Shown: piece by piece, positions 57,157 through 64,000 of the stretch
How positions within the stretch are numbered: the stretch's first letter is position 1
How the letters are laid out: the number at the start of each line of letters is the position of its first letter
NCBI GenBank assembly: GCA_021234155.1
Contig: JAJEKV010000004.1
Span: 24,713,662-24,777,661, forward strand
Direction: 5' to 3'
Length of the DNA: 64,000 nucleotides
Source of the DNA: Isoetes taiwanensis
Lineage: Eukaryota > Streptophyta > Lycopodiopsida > Isoetales > Isoetaceae
Position numbers and translations under genes: made by a program
Notes under the pieces: generated by a model
The model's database searches: none
Told to the model about the DNA's origin: nothing
Seen by the model: only the letters and a program-made list of their open reading frames with translations

Positions 57157-59615
57157 ATGGAAGCTCCAAATGATGTGTGGATAAGGATCCAACTGACTCA
57201 CGAATATGCTCCAGTCTTCAATCGCAAAAAAGGAGGTCTAAAAAATAAGAACTTAGACCTCGACATGTTGCGTCTTGCAGGCTCAAAAAGTGTCGACATC
57301 TGGGCGGATGGCAGTTTATATCCATTGGATCCGTTGAGTGGCAAGAAACCGTCATTTCGGGACGTTTCAAGTTTAGTCCGATTTTGTGGTGACGGTAACT
57401 CTGGCCTCTTGGGATATTGTGAGAGATTGAGAGAGGATGAAGGCATTCGAATCGAATCTGATTCCTTGAGATGAGTCAAGCTCGATTGTCACAAGAGAAT
57501 TATAACTTAAACCAAAGACTTTTTTTCTCTCGCTTCATTACTCCACTGTGATGAAGGAAAGGAATGACGGCTTGGGGAGGGAAACTTCTTTGAGATACGA
57601 AGTGGACAAGTCCAAATTGGTGATAGGGCAGCTGCAAGAAAAGATCCAAGAGCTCGAAAGAGCAAACTTTGGGCTTCAACGTAGGTTAAAGAATTTGAAG
57701 AAAACACCCCTTGGCTTGCGAGAAAGGAAGAAGCACTATCGACCGATAGAGGAACCGAAGTTTGGATCAGGTGCATTCGTGACGCAGTCACGGCCACAAG
57801 GTTCGTTTTACAACACTAGCAAAGGCCAATTAAGATCTGGGGAAACCAGAAGCAATCTTGGTTACGTAGTGAAGAACCTAGCGACAAACAGGGAGATAGT
57901 GGACATGATTTGTCAGCCCTACAACTCTTCTCTCAAGAAGATGGTATTGGAAATGGTACTAGGAGAGATCTACAAGAAGTTAGAAGCGACAGATGTACAG
58001 ACTGTTTGTGATGATGTAGGCATCAATAGGCTTGGTTACCGTTCTCTATTCAAGCCATTCCACGAAGCGTTGAAAAGAATGGGCACAAAAAGTATTAAAC
58101 TCCATCGTCCACAAATTGTCGAGAATACAAGGGTTACTCAGACAAAGATGGTGTATGCCATATTAGGAGAGATGCACCACGTTGAATGTGCTGGTCCTGC
58201 CATAGCCATAAAAGATAAGAATGACAAGGATTGTTGTGATATAGTTGGAATGAATGAACGCAATAATCTTTGGGTTGACCTGGTTACTCTCTTACAATTC
58301 CTTGTCAAATATTATGACTTAACAGTTGTAGAAACTAATGGTGAGATTGAAGTTTGCATAAAATTGGATGAAATGGAACTGACCAAGTTTGAGAAGTATG
58401 AGAGGGTATTCGTTGTCATCATGAATAGAGCAATTGAGAATGCAATTGCACATGCTAAATCAAAGAGCAACAAGAATTATAAAAAAAAGATGTAGAGGTG
58501 ACCGAGGAGGAGAAAGAAGCGTCTTAAAAAAATGGTTCTCATGTCAATCAAGATGACACACGGTGGTTAGGTCTCTTTAAAGTTCGAAAAGAAACCCACG
58601 AGGTATTGAAATGGGTGTTCAATCAAACCGACATCCCGAGTCTAATATCTAGATTCGAGGGAGGGGAAAATTGCAAGTAGATCACTATGGATCTTACAAA
58701 GTAATTTTTTCACTTGGCTGATTTAAAACCGAGAAAAGCAATGTACAACATAAGTGGAGGAGGACAAGGAACATGCAAAAGTTGTCTCATCTTTGCAATC
58801 ATGCAAGGAAGTCAAGTACTGGGAAGACTGTTTCAACCTTGTCCCTTAACCAAGCAAATGCTCCTAATAGAGGAGAAGAAGATCCCAAGTTCCATGGCAT
58901 TTTCCCCATACCATTAGAGAGGGTTCATATCTGCACTTTGCACGGCTTTGTGAGAATCATCGACAAGATGATATATTTGAGCTGCAGTGTGGAACATTTC
59001 AGACAAGAAGAGAAGAGAGGAAGGAATTCGTAGAGTTGAACATGTTCTATCAGAAGCAGGTTTGCATGGTGGCAATGTAAGATTAGAGCTCGATGAGAAA
59101 CGGGCAGGAAGAACAAGTGTGCCTCGTAAGGTGTCAATTGGAGGGGTTAAAGCTCGACGCTTCATAAAGAATCATAGAGAGGCTCTGAACGGAAACCAGA
59201 TGGAAGAAAAGGTCTATGAATTTGGAAAATTGCTGGTTGATGCGGGCGCAGGACCGCCTGAATGGCGTTAGCTCGGCATTGAGGAAAAAAAAAGCATGGG
59301 ATGCATTGTGCGAATTGTTCCCATACATTCGTGAGAATGGACCTCACAAGAGAAGATGCGTAAAATGTTCGTGCAAGCGAATAACAAATTTATTAAAGCT
59401 TTCATAGACGCATGGGGAGAGAGTGAAGTCAATGCACTATTTGCACATCTTTTGGGCTCATGCACCTTGGTTTTAGGAAGTATGGAAGCCTAGCGATTAT
59501 TGGAGTGGACAAGGCATGGAGAAGTCGCGATAAACAAGCTAAAATAGCCTTTCATCGTAACACTCAAAGAGGGGTGGAAATGTGGGAACCAACCCTCTAA
59601 GACAGATAATGAGAG
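57157..59615 (+). pseudogene. Transposase-like gene, broken
   Basis: Starts MEAPNDVWIRIQ at 57157; a first frame runs to 57474, a second (57551-58495) encodes a coiled coil (VDKSKLVIGQLQEKIQELER) and a block KVCIKLDE-like: EVCIKLDEMELTKFEKYERV, MNRAIENAIAHAK. Further blocks in shifting frames are TRWLGLFKVRKETHEVL (~58560), GIFPIPLERVHICTLHGF (~58900), GLHGGNVRLELDEKR and SIGGVKARRFIKNH (~59060-59170), then near 59500 a QGMEKSR / DKQAKIAFHRNTQRG stretch. From memory these resemble an uncharacterised transposase-like family found in plants and invertebrates; the LDE and QGMEK acids could be DDE-type catalytic residues. Family name and activity are unproven. At least five frame changes. Confidence 0.5.
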
Positions 59616-59986
59616 TGGTTTTATAGAAGGGCGATGGCTAAATCACGAAAGAAGGTCGCTTTTAAGGAGCAACCCACAAGTCGTAAAACACCATTGGCAT
59701 AATGCTTTGAAGAGAAAAACGAAAAGTTGCTTGGCAAAATTCTAGGGCCCCACTAGCATCGCAAACAAGGAGATCTAAGAGACAAAGAATCGGTAAAAGT
59801 ATACTTGTAATGTGTAGCATGTTCACACGACGCCGGTACTTGCCTCCAACCTTGTTTGCACTAACTGTAGCTTCGTGTCGTGTGATCTTATTTGTATCAT
59901 GCGGTGAATGATTGGAGTTAAGCTATTGCTTGCATTTATGTGGCTTCGGCGGGTGTGAAGCTTTACAAGATAATAATAAAAAAAGG
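59616..59986. other. Spacer with CACACGACG and CGTGTGATC words
   Basis: No gene. TTCACACGACGCCGG (59831) and GTCGTGTGATC (59877) lie in opposite orientation about 45 bp apart. Likely the 3' flanks of two convergent genes. Confidence 0.45.
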
Positions 59987-60508
59987 TTACTTTTGATTAA
60001 AGTTGTGAAAGATGTTACATTGAAAAAAACAACGACTCATTGTTGCTCCGGTCGCGAGCTCTTCTTCATTATCTTCATCATCATCATCAGCTCGGTCCTG
60101 GTCTTCGTCTTCATCTCTTCTCCTCAAGCGAGCAATCACCCTATCCAAACGTTCCTCCAATCTGTCCACCATCTCTTTGTACATGTCCCGCTCTGTCCCA
60201 ATAGCACAACATGTTCTTACGCTGAATTAGCAACCTGGATTGCCGCCATAAATTCACCTCGGTCTTTTAAAGTTGGGGCATGTCATCTTGTCCAACCTTC
60301 TATTCAACCGCCTGATTTGCCTCTCCTGGCTACGAAGCATGAGAAGGTTGAATTCATTCTCTTCTTCTTTTTGCTGAATTGTAACGGCGTTTTCCTTTAG
60401 AAGATCATTTGCTCCTTCAACCTCTTCATTAGAACACCCAACACTATGTCGGAAGGGAGTTCTATCCTCTTTGCTTTCCCTAACAAATGTTGAGGATGTG
60501 GAGGCCAT
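59987..60508 (-). pseudogene. Small coiled-coil gene 1 (MASTSS type)
   Basis: ATG at 60508 (MASTSSTFVRESKEDRTP). It reads a helical, Glu/Lys/Arg-rich protein (LKENAVTIQQKEEENEF; QERQIRRLNRRLDKMTC) to a stop at 60254; the next frame continues with MYKEMVDRLEERLDRVIARL and an acidic tail RRRDEDEDQDRADDDDEDN to 59987. A frameshift or an unseen intron near 60240 separates them. TATA box 60593-60602, about 90 bp upstream. No family recognised. Confidence 0.5.
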
Positions 60509-60592
60509 AGATGACAAATGGGAGGGACGTTAAGATTATAGAAGTGAGGAGCAAAGACTCTAACCGACGGAAGGAGCACAATGCAAGGACCT

Positions 60593-60602
60593 CAATTTAT
60601 AC
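60593..60602 (-). promoter_or_regulatory. TATA box of coiled-coil gene 1
   Basis: GTATAAATTG on the minus strand, ~90 bp before the ATG. CGACACGTCACGGCG lies about 45 bp further upstream. Confidence 0.5.
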
Positions 60603-60892
60603 ATATTAGCGCTTGAACATATTAAACACACATTATTTTCGCCGTGACGTGTCGAAATTTGATTCTCGCTTGGTTGTCCGCTAGAGCACATTAATGGCAC
60701 TGTCCGCTGGAACACATTAATAACTATTCTAACTACATCAGATCACACCACGCTGAAATCGACACGAGCTTTTAAAACCCTATGAAGGGTTTCGCCGTGT
60801 GATCCGCCTTGTCATTCTCTCTACCACGGATATTGAAAATAAAAAAATAGGAAACGTAATATTCGGCACATTTGTCAAAAACTTTTCCCATT

Positions 60893-61349
60893 GAGAAATA
60901 AAATAATTACAAACATTAAAAAACGGGTCCAAAAACGGGCAAGCTCTTCCTGGAGGGCAGTGATAATTTTTTTCTGCTCCTCCAACATGATTGCCTGCCC
61001 CGCAACCACGTTCTCATATTCCGCAACCTTATCTTCCGGCTCATCGAAGTTGAGCTCGCGGGCAGCCTCTCCCGCTTCGATTAGGCCCTAAGCCTCTCTT
61101 GGAGGCTATATCTCGGGCGCAATTCACGGTCTAAGGCAGCCCGTGATTGTCGATTGTCGACTAAAAATCACCTCCCCCTATAGAAGGCGGCCTTGTCCTC
61201 TGCCGCAAACCAGCTTTTGGCGACGTCTTCATCATTCTTTTCTTTTAGAAGGCAGATCCGTTCCTCCGCTTCAGCACGAATGTTCTTAATTTCCTTGACC
61301 AGAACTTGAGACAAGATCTCTACGGGATGGAACTGGAGCTGGAGGCCAT
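60893..61349 (-). pseudogene. Small coiled-coil gene 2 (MASSSSS type)
   Basis: ATG at 61349 (MASSSSSIP). The frame shifts at once to VEILSQVLVKEIKNIRAEAE and KNDEDVAKSWFAAEDKAAFY, stops at 61168, then a further frame reads ARELNFDEPEDKVAEYENVV and IMLEEQKKIITALQEELARF to about 60893. All helical and charged. The TATA box at 61435-61447 is about 90 bp upstream, as in the other three genes. No family recognised. Confidence 0.45.
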
Positions 61350-61434
61350 TGAAAGTGATGGGAGAACAGGAGAGATGGTCGAGGGCGGATGTGGTAGAAC
61401 AGAGATGGCGGATAGGAGAAGACAATGGCCTCCG

Positions 61435-61447
61435 ACGTTTTATATAG
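61435..61447 (-). promoter_or_regulatory. TATA box of coiled-coil gene 2
   Basis: CTATATAAAACG on the minus strand, ~90 bp before the ATG at 61349. No CACACG word directly upstream in this copy. Confidence 0.5.
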
Positions 61448-61969
61448 AAAGTAGAGATTCGTTGGAATCTACGGTTGAAAACCGATAAAGTTGTGTAATA
61501 ATCCCTACGAGGCAAAAATTATAGCATGCAATTAGGCAACGGTAGCCTATGTTAAGCATCATGGGATTCGGCATATCCTAGCCGCATCGTATGCGTGCCG
61601 CATAAAAAGACAAGATGTTATTGTGGCAGCGCATGCCACGTCCTTGGCATGACGTCATCCACATGCCATGTATGTGAATAGACGTTGTCATCCAAATGCA
61701 AATTCGCATTTACCTGCAAGTTATCACATAATCTAGCTAGATATTTGTGTTACATATACTTTTCCATTAATAAATTAGAATTTATACATACAACGAGGTG
61801 TATCGTTGTGGAGATCATCATCTGACGCCGAAATCCATTGATTGCTACGTAATTGCAAGCATGGCATTTTCGGCGTGGTGATCTTTTAATAAAACAAAAC
61901 AAGAGAACGATAGAAGCAAGAAACGAGCAAACTTTTCTTTGAAACAAAAATATATATACAATGGCTAGG

Positions 61970-62322
61970 GATCTTCATGATCCCGTAGGCAGCCGTAAAG
62001 CCGCGTTCTCATCCTCCGCACCGAAGCTTCTTCTCCATATCTTCTAGCGCTGCTGAAATATTGTGTGCGATTAAAACTGCCTTTCCCTACCCTCGGCTAT
62101 TGGCCTCTCGGTACCTGGTTAATGTTGCCGCGAGCTCAAGGTCTCGCTCATGCGGCAACCCCTCGTGGAATTCTAACCTCCCACCGCCTCCATCTTCTTC
62201 GGCGACGAGGCGGTACGTTTTTCGTCGTGAACCTCCTTGAATCTCTTCATCATCCACAAGAGGGTGATGTCTCATGGCAGCTCTGGGCGATCGCTTGCTT
62301 TGGAGGAGGATGAAGATGCCAT
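61970..62322 (-). pseudogene. Small coiled-coil gene 3 (MASSSSS type)
   Basis: ATG at 62322 (MASSSSSKASDRPELP, then stop). Other frames continue with KRFKEVHDEKRTASSP, LEFHEGLPHERDLELAATL and a C-terminal block NISAALEDMEKKLRC that matches gene 4 (MISLALEDMEKKLEAEED). TATA box at 62408-62418, with CGTGTGACTC about 25 bp further upstream. Broken by at least three frame changes, but the duplicate gives the same reading. Confidence 0.5.
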
Positions 62323-62407
62323 CGAGGAGAAGGCTAAGGCTAAGGCGAGAAGATGAGCGTAAGGCTGGCGGAAGAGGATCGAGGTCGAAGGCAAGATAGA
62401 AGGTCTT

Positions 62408-62418
62408 CTATTTATAAC
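62408..62418 (-). promoter_or_regulatory. TATA box of coiled-coil gene 3
   Basis: GTTATAAATAG on the minus strand, ~90 bp before the ATG, identical in sequence to the box of gene 4. Confidence 0.55.
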
Positions 62419-62422
62419 AGGG

Positions 62423-62640
62423 ATTTCGTGAGTAGCTTGAGTCACACGACGCCGAAGGATGCCGTGGGTCGGAAAATGGACCGTTACTTCTCGCGCGTCG
62501 TGTGAGGAAAAAGGACCGCATTTCTTCTAACGCGTCTTTCTTCGAAAGCTCGTGTGATAATTTTTATTGATAATTTCGGTGATACAATCTATACATAAGT
62601 AATTTTACTCGATACATAACTAAAGATAGAACTTCTCATT
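62423..62640. other. Spacer between modules, CACACGACG / CGTGTGA words
   Basis: GAGTCACACGACGCCG (62441), GCGTCGTGTGAGG (62496) and CTCGTGTGATAA (62550) occur in about 120 bp, in both orientations. No gene. Confidence 0.5.
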
Positions 62641-62857
62641 GAAGCAAAATAGAATCGGTATGGAGATCACCGCGCCAAATCCATTGATTGCTACCTAATT
62701 GCAAGCAAGGCATTTCGTGGTCGTGTGATATTTTAATAAAAAGTAACATACATTGGAACAAGAGGATAGATAGAAGCAAAAATAGAGAAAACTTTTCTTT
62801 GAAGCAAAAATAGATAGATACAACCGCTAAGGATCTTCATGATCCTCTAGCTGATTT

Positions 62858-63219
62858 TCATGTCCTGCGGCAAAGGCCGTGAAGCGCGTTCTCATCCTCC
62901 TCCGCTTCGAGCTTCTTCTCCATATCTTCTAAGGCCAACGAAATCATGTGAGCAGTTTCAATACCTGCCCTGCGGCCTCATTAAGCCTCTTGGTACATGG
63001 CGAATGTTTCCACGAGCTCAACGTCTCGCCGTCGCGGCGAGCTCCCTCGTGAAGGCTAATCTGTCGACCGCCTCATTGTTCTCCGGCGGCGAGCGGTTGT
63101 TTTCATCATAGATCTCCTTGAATCTCTTCATCACCACCGCAAGGGTGATGTCCACGAGCAAGGCGCTGCGGAGTGCTATCTTGGCGTGGTCGCTTGCTAG
63201 AGGAAGATGATGATGCCAT
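62858..63219 (-). pseudogene. Small coiled-coil gene 4 (MASSSSSS type)
   Basis: ATG at 63219 (MASSSSSSKRPRQDSTP), with a short basic patch. Frames then give KRFKEIYDENNRSPPENNEA, VDRLAFTRELAATAR and the C-terminal block MISLALEDMEKKLEAEED ending in a TGA at 62858. It is the tandem duplicate of gene 3. TATA box at 63300-63310, preceded by CGTGTGACTC and CACACGGCG. Function unknown; nuclear location is only a guess from the KRPR patch. Confidence 0.5.
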
Positions 63220-63299
63220 CGAGTAGAAGGTGGAAGGCGAAGCCTAAGTAGAAGATGAGCGTATAGGAAGGCGATCGGAGGTCGTGGGACATCAGTCTT

Positions 63300-63310
63300 C
63301 TATTTATAAC
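63300..63310 (-). promoter_or_regulatory. TATA box of coiled-coil gene 4
   Basis: GTTATAAATAG on the minus strand, ~87 bp before the ATG; ACTCGTGTGACTC and CCTCACACGGCG lie 5-35 bp upstream. Confidence 0.55.
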
Positions 63311-63562
63311 ATGAGTCACACGAGTTGCTTCTACGCCGTGTGAGGAATAAATAAATTAATTGTTTTTTTTCAATAATATTTCATTTCTTCGAGATAAATA
63401 TCACACCTAAAAAACCTAGATATGACAGAAAAGCAGACTGATGTATTTCGTGTGATGTGAATAAATACAAATAAAATAATTTTTATTAGGAATTTCGGAA
63501 GGACAATCTGTACATAAATAATTTTACCGATACAAGTTGGAAAACATATAACTTCCAATTTC

Positions 63563-63990
63563 TCAAGCTTCATCGTCAATTTCATGCTCTTTCAATCCCC
63601 TGCCGCACTGATCCAACAAGGCAATGACTTCCATGTTATCGACCCCAGCTTCCAACCTTGGGTGAGTCAAGCCAGCAGCTAAAAAATTTAACATATTGCT
63701 CGCCCGCAGACCGGCTTGGTCGTCAAAATATTGTAGCACAACATCCCGCCGAATTGCTATCACCCTTTCAGTGTTTGATGCCAATTGGGAATGGTTCCCG
63801 AACATGCATAATGCACGGATGTAATAGACAAACTCTGCACCTTTTGGATTGAAAGTTCTGCTGAAGACGATTATCTCCCCATTAACGAATCTTGAGATAT
63901 ATCGTAACAATGTAGAGTCCTTCAATCTTTCCTCGCCCCCTCGTGCATGTCGGCAAGAAAAAAATCATCTACTTCCCACAAATAAGAACC
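63563..63990 (-). CDS. Partial paralogue of the 53260-54426 gene, cut by window end
   Basis: Open to a stop at 63563. Aligns with the C-terminal third of the other protein: GEIIVFSRTFNPKGAEFVYY vs GEVLFFSKYLGPQSEASWWA, and IRRDVVLQYFDDQAGLRASN vs VRRDLAIMALGDIAGWANMH. Further upstream, in a shifted frame near 63980-63925, LWEVDDFFLADMHEGARK matches LLEDIMWAYRVIADMRGRRK, so the gene continues past 64000 and probably has one frameshift near 63925. It lacks the Pro-rich tail and ends EHEIDDEA. Function unknown. Confidence 0.55.
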
Positions 63991-64000
63991 CTCAAGCTTA

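Larger units (their letters stand above)
61790..63330 (-). repeat. Tandem gene-module duplication (~0.85-0.9 kb period)
   Basis: 61800-62420 and 62650-63311 align throughout: GAAATCCATTGATTGCTAC / CAAATCCATTGATTGCTAC, TTGCAAGCA(T/A)GGCATTT, CAAACTTTTCTTTGAA, GGATCTTCATGATCC, CTTCTTCTCCATATCTTCTA, the coding part and the TATA box CTATTTATAACA. A third start (ATAATTTTTATT...GGACAATCTGTACATAA) at 63477-63535 matches 62562-62620. Each module is one small gene with its promoter and 3' end. Confidence 0.75.

Noticed and set aside
53260-64000. Endogenous giant-virus insertion
   Set aside because: No capsid, polymerase, helicase or ATPase motif; the genes have plant-type TATA boxes and an intron.

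Overview
The window reads as nuclear DNA of a land plant with a large, transposon-rich genome. A single recognisable host gene with plant-type GT-AG introns (38880-41781, a three-finger CCCH protein of the Arabidopsis C3H17 type) lies in dense nested retroelements. There are no operons, Shine-Dalgarno sites, CRISPR arrays or rRNA genes. The species cannot be fixed from the sequence; a seed-free plant such as a fern is a guess from the mix of repeats.

Layout. 1-268: 3' end of a LINE. 1346-1880 and 24182-24972: a tandem array of ~400-bp units with tRNA-like A and B boxes, split by an LTR retrotransposon. 1881-24181: a non-chromoviral (Athila/Tat-like) Ty3/gypsy element on the minus strand with a 5-bp target duplication TCCCG; inside its reverse transcriptase a second copy of the same family (8432-19525) is inserted, with its own duplication CCTGA. 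Both copies carry a long extra ORF between integrase and 3' LTR. 24973-36776: a plus-strand LINE (LINE-A) split by a complete minus-strand LINE with a poly(A) tail (LINE-B, 28439-35995). About 37430-37615: a LINE zinc-knuckle relic. 38880-41781: the CCCH gene. 42298-43252: a TIR-type DNA element. 43283-43776: two Copia fragments in opposite orientation. 43777-53136: a decayed chromovirus (minus strand) lacking a 5' LTR, with a young non-autonomous LTR element (44315-47897, duplication ACAAG) inside its 3' part.

53260-64000 is the least explained region and the best candidate for something undescribed. It holds an unrecognised 391-codon-range ORF and a divergent paralogue of it at the right edge, a spliced acidic mini-gene, a broken transposase-like gene, and four small coiled-coil genes that start MAS(S/T)S and have a TATA box about 90 bp upstream of the ATG. 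A CACACG / CGTGTGATC word recurs in both orientations across the region, and two copies of one promoter segment are present. I read this as part of a large, gene-carrying mobile element or a gene family spread by one. Neither end is visible.

The order of events is readable: the tRNA-like array, then the outer Athila/Tat copy, then the nested copy; LINE-A, then LINE-B; Copia, then the chromovirus, then the ACAAG-flanked element, which is the youngest datable insertion (LTRs about 1% different). Most element ORFs are broken by stops and frameshifts. The CCCH gene is intact and is the only gene I would call functional with confidence.
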